From NCBI RefSeq assembly GCF_003201355.1, contig NZ_QICL01000002.1:216999-280998 (forward strand): a stretch of DNA of 64,000 bases, read 5' to 3'. This stretch comes from Indolivaga alginatilytica. Its GTDB lineage: Bacteria > Bacteroidota > Bacteroidia > Bacteroidales > Dysgonomonadaceae. The notes below the pieces were generated by a model. It worked only from the letters and a program-made list of their open reading frames with translations, was not told the origin of the DNA and ran no database searches. The position numbers and the translations under genes were made by a program. Positions 29,359 to 38,353 of the stretch are shown here, piece after piece; position 1 is the first letter of the stretch; each line of letters opens with the position of its first letter.

Positions 29359-30603
29359 TTATTCATAAGAATTTTTCAGCCTGTCCAGATTCGAGCTTTC
29401 CAATTGCTTTATAGCATAGTCTTTTGTTATATGCAAGCTCTTTTCTTTGCTCGATGGGATGGTAAACATGGCTTCCATCATCACTGTTTCTACTATTGAA
29501 CGAAGCCCTCTGGCTCCCAATTTATACTCAACGGCTTTGTCCACTATGTAATCATATACATCTTCGTCAAAGGTCAATTCCACATCATCCATTGTAAACA
29601 ATTTCAGGTATTGTTTGATAATTGAGTTTTTAGGCTCGGTCAGAATTCTTCTTAAAGCCGAATGATCCAACGCATTCAAATAAGTAAGAATAGGCAGACG
29701 ACCAATAATTTCAGGAATTAATCCAAAAGATTTTAAATCCTGAGGAGTTATATATTTCAATAATTCTTTCCTGTCAATGTCTGCATTTTTCAGAGCAGAA
29801 GAATATCCTACAACACGAGTATTCAGACGTTGTGCTATCTTACGCTCGATACCATCAAAAGCACCTCCACATACGAAAAGTATATTTTTCGTATTTACGG
29901 CTATCATCTTTTGGTCAGGATGTTTACGTCCTCCCTGAGGTGGAACATTCACTATAGAACCTTCCAATAATTTCAATAAACCTTGTTGTACACCTTCGCC
30001 GCTTACATCACGAGTGATAGAAGGGTTATCTCCTTTACGGGCTATCTTATCTATTTCGTCAATAAATACGATACCACGTTCTGCAGCAGCAACATCGTAG
30101 TCGGCAGCTTGCAAAAGACGGGTCAATATACTTTCGATATCTTCCCCTACATATCCCGCTTCGGTCAATACAGTAGCATCCACTATTGCGAATGGTACAT
30201 GTAATAGTTTTGCGATTGTACGTGCCAGCATCGTTTTACCCGTTCCGGTAGGTCCTACCATGATAATATTAGATTTTTCGATCTCAATATCATCTTCGCC
30301 GACTTCCTGTAATAATCTTTTGTAGTGATTATATACCGAAACCGAGAGGTAGCGTTTAGCATCATCTTGTCCAATAATATATTGATCCAAGAATTCTTTT
30401 ATTTGTTTTGGATTTGGCAATGTCTTTCTGTCAAGTAAACCTCCAAAGCCCTTGTCTGATTTTAGAGAATCTTTCACTATAAGATATGCCTGATCTACGC
30501 ATTTGTCGCAGATATGAGCTGATATTCCTGCAATTAATAAATTGACATCGCTATCTGGTCGTCCACAGAAGCTACAGGTATCGTTTGTTCCTTTTTTAGC
30601 CAT
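29359..30603 (-). CDS. clpX: ATP-dependent Clp protease ATP-binding subunit ClpX
   Basis: AAA+ unfoldase that feeds proteins to ClpP. The N-terminal zinc-binding domain has C10, C13, C32 and C35. Walker A (GPTGTGKT), Walker B ([10 protein letters not shown]), the pore loop GYVGED and the sensor 2 arginine in [10 protein letters not shown] are all present. Length 414 is standard. It is downstream of clpP on the same strand with a 133-base gap that holds a hairpin and a palindrome repeat. Confidence 0.96.
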   Translation of the reverse strand: MAKKGTNDTCSFCGRPDSDVNLLIAGISAHICDKCVDQAYLIVKDSLKSDKGFGGLLDRKTLPNPKQIKEFLDQYIIGQDDAKRYLSVSVYNHYKRLLQEVGEDDIEIEKSNIIMVGPTGTGKTMLARTIAKLLHVPFAIVDATVLTEAGYVGEDIESILTRLLQAADYDVAAAERGIVFIDEIDKIARKGDNPSITRDVSGEGVQQGLLKLLEGSIVNVPPQGGRKHPDQKMIAVNTKNILFVCGGAFDGIERKIAQRLNTRVVGYSSALKNADIDRKELLKYITPQDLKSFGLIPEIIGRLPILTYLNALDHSALRRILTEPKNSIIKQYLKLFTMDDVELTFDEDVYDYIVDKAVEYKLGARGLRSIVETVMMEAMFTIPSSKEKSLHITKDYAIKQLESSNLDRLKNSYE

Positions 30604-30615
30604 ATTTTTTATTTA

Positions 30616-30628
30616 AGGTCACAGACCT
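30616..30628 (+). repeat. AGGTCACAGACCT palindrome before clpX
   Basis: Palindrome-family copy twelve bases upstream of the clpX start (minus strand). Arms AGGTC and GACCT are intact. Confidence 0.55.
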
Positions 30629-30672
30629 GTTTTTGAAATGTATTTATTATCTATTGCGAATGTCTACAAACG

Positions 30673-30710
30673 AATAATTGACTGCCTAAAAAATTAAGCA
30701 GCCAATTATT
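30673..30710 (-). terminator. Hairpin after clpP, possible attenuator before clpX
   Basis: Arms AATAATTGACTGC (30673-30685) and GCAGCCAATTATT (30698-30710) pair over 12 of 13 positions with one A-C mismatch and a 12-base A/T-rich loop. It lies between clpP and clpX, both on the minus strand. It could terminate clpP transcripts or set the clpP:clpX ratio. Confidence 0.55.
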
Positions 30711-30736
30711 AAGTCATTAACAATGATATGTATGCA

Positions 30737-31402
30737 TTATTTTGTTCGAACTAATATTTCGTCAATCATACCGTAGTCTTTAGCTTCAGTAGAATTCATC
30801 CAATAATCACGATCCGAATCCTGAGCAACCTTTTCGATAGTTTGTCCGGAGTGATCTGCTATAATAGCATATAGTTCTTGTTTTACTTTAGCAATCTCAC
30901 GAGCAGTAATCTCTATATCAGAAGCTTGCCCTTGTGCACCACCTAGAGGTTGGTGTATCATGGTACGTGAGTGTTTCAAGCCGAAACGTTTGCCTTTTTG
31001 TCCTGCAACCAACAGTACTGCTGCCATAGAAGCTGCCATACCTGTACAAATTGTAGATACATCGCTACTGATAAATTGCATAGTGTCGTATATTCCATAT
31101 CCGGCATATACTGATCCTCCCGGTGAATTGATATAGATAGAAATATCTTTACCCGAATCGGCAGAATCTAAATAAAGTAATTGTGCCTGAATAACATTGG
31201 CAGTATAATCGTCGATACCGGTACCAAGGAAAATGATACGGTCCATCATTAAACGTGAGAACACGTCCATTTGCGCAACATTAAGTTGACGTTCTTCAAT
31301 GATGGTTGGTGAAATATAGCTGCTGGTTATATCCATGTATTGATCGAGAGCCAATCCGTTCAAACCAATATGCTTGGTTGCGTATTTTCTAAAATCATTC
31401 AT
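30737..31402 (-). CDS. clpP: ATP-dependent Clp protease proteolytic subunit ClpP
   Basis: Self-compartmentalising serine protease. Catalytic S125 lies in GMAASMA and H150 in TMIHQP; the aspartate is expected in the [12 protein letters not shown] segment. The YINSPGGSV strand that binds substrate is present. The N-terminus before the core (about 35 residues) is a little longer than in E. coli, typical of Bacteroidota and perhaps a propeptide. Order on the strand is tig, clpP, clpX, the common housekeeping arrangement. Confidence 0.95.
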   Translation of the reverse strand: MNDFRKYATKHIGLNGLALDQYMDITSSYISPTIIEERQLNVAQMDVFSRLMMDRIIFLGTGIDDYTANVIQAQLLYLDSADSGKDISIYINSPGGSVYAGYGIYDTMQFISSDVSTICTGMAASMAAVLLVAGQKGKRFGLKHSRTMIHQPLGGAQGQASDIEITAREIAKVKQELYAIIADHSGQTIEKVAQDSDRDYWMNSTEAKDYGMIDEILVRTK

Positions 31403-31526
31403 AGTTGTTTATATCTTTAATTATTAATTCATCTAGGAGACTGCAAATTTTATGCCTAACTTTTAATGTCGTAAGTTACAGTAACTATTTTGTATGTTAT
31501 TTAGATTATAACTTAATAACCTGTTG

Positions 31527-31703
31527 AAGCAATAAACAGGTCTTAGACCTTGTTGTGCAGCAAATAAAAAAGAGACCTTTGCCATTGGAGCTTAGTCTAA
31601 AACAAAGTTATAAATAATTATTGGAAACCAACAAATAAAAACTTTGTCTTTCTTAAGATTAGAGGCAAAGGTCTCTTCGTATAGACCTTATTTTTTTATT
31701 GCA
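31527..31703. mobile_element. MITE-like composite element between tig and clpP
   Basis: A GCAATAAA-led palindrome at 31527-31552 (+) faces a second copy in reverse at 31668-31703, whose palindrome arms AAGGTCT and AGACCTT are split by 8 bases. Between them are nested inverted repeats: AAGAGACCTTTGCC (31570-31583) with GGCAAAGGTCTCTT (31664-31677), and ACAAAGTT with AACTTTGT inside. The roughly 177-bp unit has terminal inverted repeats and no coding capacity. A non-autonomous transposable element is the natural reading, but no target duplication was established. The rest of the 320-base tig-clpP gap shows nothing else. Confidence 0.5.
31570..31677 (-). terminator. Long-armed hairpin after tig
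   Basis: A 14-bp perfect stem encloses about 80 bases with an inner stem. On the minus strand it ends in GGTCTCTTTTTTATTTG, so it can act as an intrinsic terminator for tig despite the large loop. It is part of the MITE-like unit. Confidence 0.5.
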
Positions 31704-31722
31704 ATATTATGAATAGGGGTCT

Positions 31723-33096
31723 TTATTCAGCGTTAGCTTCTCCTTCGAAGAATTTTTTGAATTCGTCAAGACTCATTTCTTTCTCTTCTACTCCAAGGAT
31801 AGATTTAAGACATGCAACGATTTTTTCTTCCATTGCTTTGTCAACCAAGTTGCGAGAAGTTTCTTTGTTCTTAAGCATTTCGTTTGCATAATTTGCAAGA
31901 ACATCATCAGGCATACCCATCATTCCGTATTGAGCAAATTGTACACGAGCTGCTTGTAGAGCTACAGCACGAACATCAGCTTCTTCGATCTTAAGATCGT
32001 TTTCTTTCACTAATTGTTCTTTGATTAAATGGAATTTAAGATCTTCGATGATTTTAGGGTAATCGGCCTCTAGAGATTCTGCAGTTCTGTCAGCACCTGT
32101 TGCCATTAACCATCTTTTTAGGAATGCATCTGGGAATTCAAGATTACCTGCTTTTTCTTCAAGTAATACACGTGCATCCAATAAGAATTTGTAGTCGCTA
32201 TCTGGAGCTAATTGTGTTTGAAGAGTTTCTTTTACTTTAGCGATAAAATCAGCCTCAGTTGTAACAGTTCCTTCTCCAAATACTTTGTCGAATAATGCTT
32301 GATCCAAATCAGCCTCTTTGTAACGAGTAATTTCGTTTACAGTGAATGAAAATTCAGCAGCAATAGATTCTACTGCATCTTTTTCGATATGTAAGAACGA
32401 AGCTATTTCAGTTTCGTTTCCTTCGTAAGCTTTACCTGGGTTGAAAACGATAGTTGCACCTTTCTTTACATCTGCAAATTTAGCTTGCTCTTCTTCGTCT
32501 TTCATATAAGAAGGCATCAAAACAGCTCCTTCTACGCGGATACCACCGTCTTTAGGTTTGCCACCTTCTAGCTCTACTACTTCACCTTTAAGAAGGTCAG
32601 TTGGTTTAGCGCCCTCTTCGACAGTTTCGTATTTACCGTAGTTTGCTTTGTAAGAAGCGATTTGTTTGTCAACTAAATCTTGTCCTACTGCTATTTTGTA
32701 ATAAGTGATTTTGTCTTTTTTGCTCAAAGCCAATTTAACTTCAGGAGCAAGAGCAATATCAAAGAAAAACTCGAAATCTTCTTCTTTAGAAAAATCAACA
32801 GGTTGTTGTTTTTCTTCGTTAGGAAGAGGTTCACCTAATATATTAAGTTTGTTTTCTTGTATGTAATTGTAGATTCCTTCACCAACTAATTTGTTCACCT
32901 CTTCGGCAAGGATCGATTTTCCGTGCATTTTTTTAACCATACCTACTGGTACAGTTCCCGGACGGAATCCCGGTACATTCGCCTTTTTGCGAAAAGTTTT
33001 GATAGCCTCATCGACTTTTCCTTGATAATCAGCTTTCTTTACGTCTACCTTAAGTATAGCATTTACGCTATCTACGTTTATAAGAGATGTATCCAT
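31723..33096 (-). CDS. tig: Trigger factor (peptidyl-prolyl isomerase chaperone)
   Basis: Ribosome-associated chaperone for nascent chains. The N-terminal ribosome-binding domain carries the signature VPGFRPGTVP at about residues 41-50. A diverged FKBP-like domain (about 150-240) and a long helical C-terminal arm domain follow. At 457 residues it has family length. Sequence is diverged from proteobacterial Tig, as usual in Bacteroidota. A good promoter lies upstream at 33201-33232. It heads the tig-clpP-clpX group. Confidence 0.93.
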   Translation of the reverse strand: MDTSLINVDSVNAILKVDVKKADYQGKVDEAIKTFRKKANVPGFRPGTVPVGMVKKMHGKSILAEEVNKLVGEGIYNYIQENKLNILGEPLPNEEKQQPVDFSKEEDFEFFFDIALAPEVKLALSKKDKITYYKIAVGQDLVDKQIASYKANYGKYETVEEGAKPTDLLKGEVVELEGGKPKDGGIRVEGAVLMPSYMKDEEEQAKFADVKKGATIVFNPGKAYEGNETEIASFLHIEKDAVESIAAEFSFTVNEITRYKEADLDQALFDKVFGEGTVTTEADFIAKVKETLQTQLAPDSDYKFLLDARVLLEEKAGNLEFPDAFLKRWLMATGADRTAESLEADYPKIIEDLKFHLIKEQLVKENDLKIEEADVRAVALQAARVQFAQYGMMGMPDDVLANYANEMLKNKETSRNLVDKAMEEKIVACLKSILGVEEKEMSLDEFKKFFEGEANAE

Positions 33097-33200
33097 CTTT
33101 CGCTTGTATTTTATATATTGTTATGTAATTAATTCGGTCGATCTACTAAATCCAGCTATATCGCTTCTGACTCAGAATAAAGATAATTTTTTTAGTGGCA

Positions 33201-33232
33201 CAAAAATAGTTTATATTATTCCAATATTCAAA
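33201..33232 (-). promoter_or_regulatory. Bacteroidota-type promoter for tig
   Basis: On the minus strand TTTG (33232-33229), 20 bases, then TATTTTTG (33208-33201), matching the -33 TTTG / -7 TAnnTTTG consensus with correct spacing. It is 105 bases before the tig start. The rest of the 373-base divergent gap is AT-rich, with the opposite promoter near 33411. Confidence 0.65.
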
Positions 33233-33410
33233 TTTATTTCTCTTTTTCATTTTAGTTATGATCAATTCCCGAGTTAATATGATTAATTTGTTGAATATTA
33301 AATTATTGTTGATGCTATTTGACCTTCGATTTTAAGGGCGAATATATTATTGTAATTTTTATATCATTTTTTTATCACCTCGAAAACTCAGATAATGAAT
33401 AAATAATATT

Positions 33411-33418
33411 TATATTTG
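33411..33418 (+). promoter_or_regulatory. Candidate -7 element for the Crp-GH3 operon
   Basis: TATATTTG matches the TAnnTTTG consensus and lies 52 bases before the start codon at 33470. No clear -33 TTTG is seen. Confidence 0.4.
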
Positions 33419-33469
33419 CTCCTATATTCGGTGTCTTATATATCAGATACCTAGTAAAAATGGCGTTAT

Positions 33470-34171
33470 ATGATAAAAGATAAGGGAGATGTAATCAGCT
33501 TTGAAGCTAGCATCCCTGACATGTGGGCTCTTCTGGAGGAAAATGAACGTGAACTCGTAAAAGATGCAGCGAAGATTCTTCACCTCAAAAAAAATGAAAT
33601 CATTTATTGTGAAGAAGAGGTTCCCAAAGATTTGATGTGTCTCTTAAAAGGGAAGGTTAAAATCTTTAAGAACGGGGTTGGCGGACGTAGCCAGATTATC
33701 CGAATGATACGCCCTGTCCAGAATTTTGGATACCGGGCTTACTTTGCTAAAGAACCTTATGTGACAAATGCTTCAGCTTTCGAGGCTTCTACGGTTTGTC
33801 TTATTCCTATGGTACTTATAGAGCAGCTAGTTATGGTAAACACCAAGTTGGCAATGTATTTTATTACAGAATTATCTACCGATCTTGGTATTGCTGACGA
33901 ACGGGTAGTTAGTCTTACTCAGAAGCATATTCGTGGGAGGCTTGCCGAGTCATTGGTTTTCTTGCTGGAAAATTATGGTTTGGAAGAAGATGGTGCTACT
34001 ATCAGCATCTACCTGTCGAGAGAAGATTTAGCTAACCTGTCAAATATGACTACTTCAAACGCGATCCGAACATTGTCTACATTTGTAGATGAGCATATTA
34101 TTGCTTTGGATGGGCGAAAAATAAAAATAATGGACGAAGATAGACTGCGAAAAATTAGTAAAATAGGATGA
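33470..34171 (+). CDS. Crp/Fnr-family transcriptional regulator
   Basis: A 233-residue regulator. The N-terminal cyclic-nucleotide-binding-like beta roll (about 15-130) includes GKVKIFKNGVGGRSQIIRMIRPVQNFGYRAYF. A C-terminal winged helix (about 150-225) has the recognition helix region SREDLANLSNMTTSNAIRTLSTF. No cysteine cluster for an Fnr-type iron-sulfur centre is present, and the cAMP-binding arginine motif is not recognisable, so the signal is unknown. Its stop overlaps the start of the GH3-like gene by four bases (ATGA), so the two are translationally coupled. Confidence 0.87.
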   Translation: MIKDKGDVISFEASIPDMWALLEENERELVKDAAKILHLKKNEIIYCEEEVPKDLMCLLKGKVKIFKNGVGGRSQIIRMIRPVQNFGYRAYFAKEPYVTNASAFEASTVCLIPMVLIEQLVMVNTKLAMYFITELSTDLGIADERVVSLTQKHIRGRLAESLVFLLENYGLEEDGATISIYLSREDLANLSNMTTSNAIRTLSTFVDEHIIALDGRKIKIMDEDRLRKISKIG

Positions 34172-35682
34172 TCTCATCTTTAGTACATAAATATTTGGAT
34201 TTTAAGTACAGAGAGGTTGAGCAGTTTATAAATAACCCAATTCTTACACAAGAAAAAATACTTAACTATCTTATCAAATCTGGAACCAATACTTATATTG
34301 GAGTCCAGTATGATTTTGCGTCTATTAAAAACAAAGACGATTTCAGAAAATCGGTTCCTGTTTTTCATTACGAGGATTTGAAACCCTATCTCGAAAAAAT
34401 TCTGATAGATAAGCGGCAAGATGTACTTTGGAATAAACCTGTGAAATGGTTTGCCATGTCATCGGGAACTACAAACGATAAGAGTAAATATATTCCTGTA
34501 ACCCAAGAATCTCTAATACAAGGTCATTACAAATGTGGGCAACAAATGCTTGCATTATATGCACATAGTAATCCCCAGGCTAAGTTTTTCTTAGGGAAGA
34601 CTCTTGTATTAGGAGGCAGTAAGCAGGTTAATAATATTGGAGATGGAATTTTTACCGGAGATATTTCGGCAATACTCATTAAGAACTTAAAATTCTGGGC
34701 AAAGTATAGCAGGACTCCCGAAAGAATATCTCTTATTCCCGATTGGGAGTCAAAATTGCAGGAGTTAACCGATTATGCTATAAGAAAAGATGTGAGAGCC
34801 TTTATGGGAGTTCCTTCTTGGTTATTGGTTCTTTTGAAAAAGATTACAGTGGATACAGGTCGTGAATTGACCGACTTATGGCCTAATCTGGAAGTGTTTT
34901 TTCATGGAGGAGTTAGTTTTACCCCTTTCGAAGATCAGTATCGGAAGCTTATAAATAAAGATTCGATGATTTATTGGGAGACTTATAACGCATCCGAAGG
35001 TTTTTTTGGTTCACAGTATTCGGGTGATTCAAAGGATATGCTTTTGATGCTCGACAATAACATATATTACGAGTTTGTTCCCATGAGTGAGTGGGATTCT
35101 GATAATCCAACGACTCTGACGCTTGAAGAAGTTGAAATAGGTCAGAATTATGCTGTCCTGATCACTACAAATGGAGGTCTTTGGCGATATATGATTGGAG
35201 ATACTATCGAATTTACATCTACAACTCCTTATCTATTTAAAATAACAGGTCGTACCAAACACTTTATCAATGCTTTTGGTGAAGAGGTTATTATTGATAA
35301 TGCGGAGAGTGCTTTGAGTGAGGCATGCGCTGTTACAGGCGCTCATATTGTAGAGTATACGGCGGCTCCAATTTATTTTGGGGACAATTCGGCAGGAGCG
35401 CACGAGTGGTTAATCGAATTCGATGTAGAACCTGCGGATATCCATTTATTTAGAGTAACTTTGGATAATGCTTTAAAGAAGGCAAATTCGGATTATGAGG
35501 CAAAAAGATCCCATAATTTATCACTTCAAGATCCGGTAATTCGTGTTTTACCTAAAGACAGTTTCTATAATTGGCTAAAATATAAAGGAAAAGCAGGCGG
35601 ACAGAATAAAGTTCCTAGGTTATCGAATAATAGAGATTATGTAGATAATATGTTGATATTCTTGGAGATGAGTGGTGCTTAG
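34168..35682 (+). CDS. GH3-family (auxin-responsive promoter-like) acyl-adenylate enzyme
   Basis: A 504-residue protein of the GH3 family, in plants acyl-acid amido synthetases that adenylate a carboxylate and conjugate it to an amino acid. Visible family features are the ATP-binding segment WFAMSSGTTNDKSKYIPVT, the ETYNASEGFFG segment, and YRYMIGDTIEF-type (LWRYMIGDTIEF) plus KITGRTKHFINAFGEE. Bacterial substrates are unknown. The gene overlaps the upstream Crp/Fnr gene by four bases, which suggests regulation by or with that protein. Confidence 0.88.
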   Translation: MISSLVHKYLDFKYREVEQFINNPILTQEKILNYLIKSGTNTYIGVQYDFASIKNKDDFRKSVPVFHYEDLKPYLEKILIDKRQDVLWNKPVKWFAMSSGTTNDKSKYIPVTQESLIQGHYKCGQQMLALYAHSNPQAKFFLGKTLVLGGSKQVNNIGDGIFTGDISAILIKNLKFWAKYSRTPERISLIPDWESKLQELTDYAIRKDVRAFMGVPSWLLVLLKKITVDTGRELTDLWPNLEVFFHGGVSFTPFEDQYRKLINKDSMIYWETYNASEGFFGSQYSGDSKDMLLMLDNNIYYEFVPMSEWDSDNPTTLTLEEVEIGQNYAVLITTNGGLWRYMIGDTIEFTSTTPYLFKITGRTKHFINAFGEEVIIDNAESALSEACAVTGAHIVEYTAAPIYFGDNSAGAHEWLIEFDVEPADIHLFRVTLDNALKKANSDYEAKRSHNLSLQDPVIRVLPKDSFYNWLKYKGKAGGQNKVPRLSNNRDYVDNMLIFLEMSGA

Positions 35683-35769
35683 GGTTGTTTTCGAGGGAAA
35701 CCTAAAAAGGTAAGTATCTCAAAATAACTTAAAAAAAAAACTTTATTTTCAAAATCTAAAAGCTTTACT

Positions 35770-35777
35770 TAAATTTG
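35770..35777 (+). promoter_or_regulatory. Candidate -7 element for bamD
   Basis: TAAATTTG matches TAnnTTTG, 26 bases before the bamD start. No exact -33 TTTG at the expected distance. Confidence 0.45.
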
Positions 35778-35802
35778 TGACTCAAAATCTCATTCTGAAA
35801 TA

Positions 35803-36666
35803 ATGAAAATAAGAATTCTCTTAGTATTTGTACTTACTCTGTTGGTGGCTACTTCGTGTGGCGAATACAACAAAATACTTAAAAGCACCGATTATGAATT
35901 GAAGTACACTTATGCAAAGAAGTATTTTGATGAGAAGAAGTATGGTAGAGCATCCACATTATTGGAAGAGTTGGTTCCTATATTTAAGGGGACATCTCAT
36001 GCCGAAGAGTCATTATTTCTGTTAGCTCAGAGTTTTTTCTACGATAAAGATTATACAACAGCAACACAGTATTTCAAGGCTTATTATACAACTTATCCTA
36101 AAGGAGAGTTTACCGAATTGGCTAGGTTTAATGCCGCTTATGGTTTGTACTTAGATATTCCAGATGTTAGATTGGATCAGACTAATACATATAAATCGAT
36201 GCAGGAATTCCAGACTTTCTTAGAAATATATCCGCAAAGTGATAAAGTACAGTTAGTACAGGATTATTTATTCGAAATGCAGGAAAAATTAGCTCTTAAA
36301 GAACTTATGGCATGCCGTTTGTATTTCAATTTAGGTAATTACATGGGTAATAATTACGAGTCATGTGTAATTACTGCACGGGAAGCTCTAAAAACTTATC
36401 CATACTCACAATATAGAGAAGAATTTCAGATTCTGATTTTAAGGTCTCGTCATGAAGTAGCATCGCAGAGTATTGTAGAGCGTACAGCCGAACGTTATAG
36501 GGATGTTATTGACGAACATTATAATTATTTGAATATGTTTCCTGAAGGGAAATATAAAAGAGAGGCAGACAGATATTATCGTCGGGCTGTCAGAGCGCTT
36601 GATCTAAAGATCGAAGGTATGACAGATGAAGAAATAGAAAACGAAAAGAAATTAGAAAGTAAATAA
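35803..36666 (+). CDS. bamD: Outer membrane protein assembly factor BamD
   Basis: Lipoprotein component of the BAM complex that inserts beta-barrel proteins into the outer membrane. A lipoprotein signal peptide ends in TSC with C19 as the lipidated residue. The rest is helical with about five TPR-like repeats (YAKKYFDEKKYGRASTLLEELVP, SFFYDKDYTTATQYFKAYYTTYP and so on). Length 287 is right. It begins a + strand run with omega and the DUF4293 gene. Confidence 0.92.
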   Translation: MKIRILLVFVLTLLVATSCGEYNKILKSTDYELKYTYAKKYFDEKKYGRASTLLEELVPIFKGTSHAEESLFLLAQSFFYDKDYTTATQYFKAYYTTYPKGEFTELARFNAAYGLYLDIPDVRLDQTNTYKSMQEFQTFLEIYPQSDKVQLVQDYLFEMQEKLALKELMACRLYFNLGNYMGNNYESCVITAREALKTYPYSQYREEFQILILRSRHEVASQSIVERTAERYRDVIDEHYNYLNMFPEGKYKREADRYYRRAVRALDLKIEGMTDEEIENEKKLESK

Positions 36667-36696
36667 ACATCACATTCATTATAGCGAATTAAAGTT

Positions 36697-37029
36697 ATGG
36701 ATTACAAGAAGACAAATGCACCAAGCAATACAATCACCAGAGATATGATGACCTTGTCTGCAGATACAGGAAACGTTTACGAAACAGTACGTATTATCGG
36801 TAAGAGAGCAAATCAGATAGCTGTAGAAATGAAACAGGATCTGGATAGAAAACTTCAGGAGTTTGCTTCTTATAGTGATAATTTGGAAGAGGTTTTCGAA
36901 AACCGTGAGCAAATCGAAATTTCCAGATATTACGAAAAATTACCTAAAGCTGCTTTAATTGCTGCTCAGGAATATACTGAAGGTAAAGTATATTATAGAA
37001 ATCCAAATAAGGACAAAGATAATTTTTAA
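36697..37029 (+). CDS. rpoZ: RNA polymerase omega subunit (Rpb6-like)
   Basis: A 110-residue protein with the Bacteroidota omega pattern: TLSADTGNVYETVRIIGKRANQIAVEMKQDL contains the conserved GKRANQIA helix of the RpoZ/Rpb6 family. Omega helps assemble the beta' subunit. It follows bamD by 30 bases and its stop codon abuts the start of the DUF4293 gene, indicating co-transcription. The bamD-omega-DUF4293 order is usual in Bacteroidales. Confidence 0.85.
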   Translation: MDYKKTNAPSNTITRDMMTLSADTGNVYETVRIIGKRANQIAVEMKQDLDRKLQEFASYSDNLEEVFENREQIEISRYYEKLPKAALIAAQEYTEGKVYYRNPNKDKDNF

Positions 37030-37488
37030 ATGATACAACGTATACAATCCGTATATTTACTAATTGCAGCCATTCTTATGGCTGTAACTGTATGTAGTCC
37101 TCTGGCTGTATTACTAGGTACGCCCGATAGTTTCTATCTTTTTAAGAGTATAGGGATTTTCGAAGATGCAATAACTCTTTCTTATCCGACATGGGTTGTA
37201 GCTGCTCTTTCGGTTGTGAGTGCTTTGTTGAGCTTCGTGGTTATATTCTTGTTTAAGAAACGGAAAGTACAAATAAAGATGTGTTATACATCGATAGTAT
37301 GTATCATTCTTTTTTATGCAGCGTTTGTGTTTTACTTGTATGCTGGGCAAACAGCATTGAGTGCCGAATTCTCGAAAGTAGAGTATGGGCTGGCATTTCC
37401 TGCAATATCATTGATATTGACAGTGCTGGCATTATCGAAGATCAAGGCTGATGAAAAATTGATTCAGTCATTGAATAGAATCAGATAA
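37030..37488 (+). CDS. DUF4293 family membrane protein
   Basis: A 152-residue protein with four predicted membrane segments (about 7-27, 49-75, 84-105 and 118-137). The N-terminus MIQRIQSVYLLIAAILMAV is the hallmark of DUF4293, a Bacteroidota-restricted family without known function. It begins immediately after the omega stop codon and is followed by a strong terminator, so it closes the bamD operon. Confidence 0.85.
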   Translation: MIQRIQSVYLLIAAILMAVTVCSPLAVLLGTPDSFYLFKSIGIFEDAITLSYPTWVVAALSVVSALLSFVVIFLFKKRKVQIKMCYTSIVCIILFYAAFVFYLYAGQTALSAEFSKVEYGLAFPAISLILTVLALSKIKADEKLIQSLNRIR

Positions 37489-37520
37489 GTACTATATCTA
37501 GCCTCATTAAGAGGTTATAC

Positions 37521-37565
37521 ATAATAAAGAAAGAGATTACCTAAGGTAATCTCTTTCTTTATTAT
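37521..37565. terminator. Bidirectional terminator after the bamD operon
   Basis: A 22-bp perfect stem (37521-37542 with 37544-37565) turning at TAA, with A-rich and T-rich outer ends. It lies between convergent genes. Confidence 0.88.
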
Positions 37566-37607
37566 AGTTATACTTGTATGTATATCGTTTCTTTAATAGA
37601 GTCGGAA

Positions 37608-38255
37608 TTATCTGCCTCCAAAAAACGGATTGCTTCTCATTTCCTGAGCAATAGTTGTTTTAGGTCCATGACCGGGATAAACAACTGTTTCGGCAGGTAG
37701 GGTGAATAGCTTTTGACGTATTGCCTGCAGAAGTTGGTCTTGATTTCCTTGAGCTAAGTCGGTACGACCGATACTGCCTCTAAATAAGGCATCTCCTACA
37801 ATTGCACAATTACCTTCGGCGCTGTAAAACGCAACACTACCGGGTGAATGCCCCGGAACTTCCAAAACCAATAGCTTTTGATTGCCGAATTCAATTGTGT
37901 CATTTTCCTTTATATACGTACCTATTTCCGGAGCGTCTTCACCATCTTTAAATCCGAACATCCTCATCTGTGCAGGCATGCCTTCAAGTAAAAACTGATC
38001 AGCCTGATGGGCTTTTGTTTTTAGATGAAATTGATCCAGAATAAATTTATTGCCGAATACATGATCAAAATGTAAATGTGTATTTAATAGGTGTTTTACA
38101 ACCAGATTATTGTCCAGAATAAAATCGAGAAGCTCCTGTTTCTCATCAGGATAAAAACAGCCGGCGTCAATAATAACACACTCGTTTGTTTCATCATACA
38201 ATACGTATGTATTTTCTGCTATAGGGTTAAATTCGAAAATTTTGATATTCATCAT
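37608..38255 (-). CDS. MBL-fold metallohydrolase (glyoxalase II-like)
   Basis: A metallo-beta-lactamase-fold hydrolase of 215 residues. The metal-binding motif THLHFDH (HxHxDH), a later GHSPGSVAFY histidine, the GDALFRGSIGRTDL aspartate and the terminal YPGHGPKTT histidine complete the two-metal site. This set is typical of small hydroxyacylglutathione hydrolase-like proteins; the substrate cannot be assigned. An alternative start one codon later exists (MM at the N-terminus). Confidence 0.88.
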   Translation of the reverse strand: MMNIKIFEFNPIAENTYVLYDETNECVIIDAGCFYPDEKQELLDFILDNNLVVKHLLNTHLHFDHVFGNKFILDQFHLKTKAHQADQFLLEGMPAQMRMFGFKDGEDAPEIGTYIKENDTIEFGNQKLLVLEVPGHSPGSVAFYSAEGNCAIVGDALFRGSIGRTDLAQGNQDQLLQAIRQKLFTLPAETVVYPGHGPKTTIAQEMRSNPFFGGR

Positions 38256-38265
38256 AAATGCAATT

Positions 38266-38279
38266 AGGTTGTAATACCT
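38266..38279 (+). repeat. AGGTT-type short palindrome variant
   Basis: AGGTTGTAATACCT upstream of the MBL gene. It resembles the 1650-1662 variant and is a weak family member. Confidence 0.3.
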
Positions 38280-38353
38280 ATTTAGTGTTGTATCTATACT
38301 TTTAACGGGCTCCGGGTATTCTTTTTACCAAAGTAAAAGAAAGGTCGGCGAAC

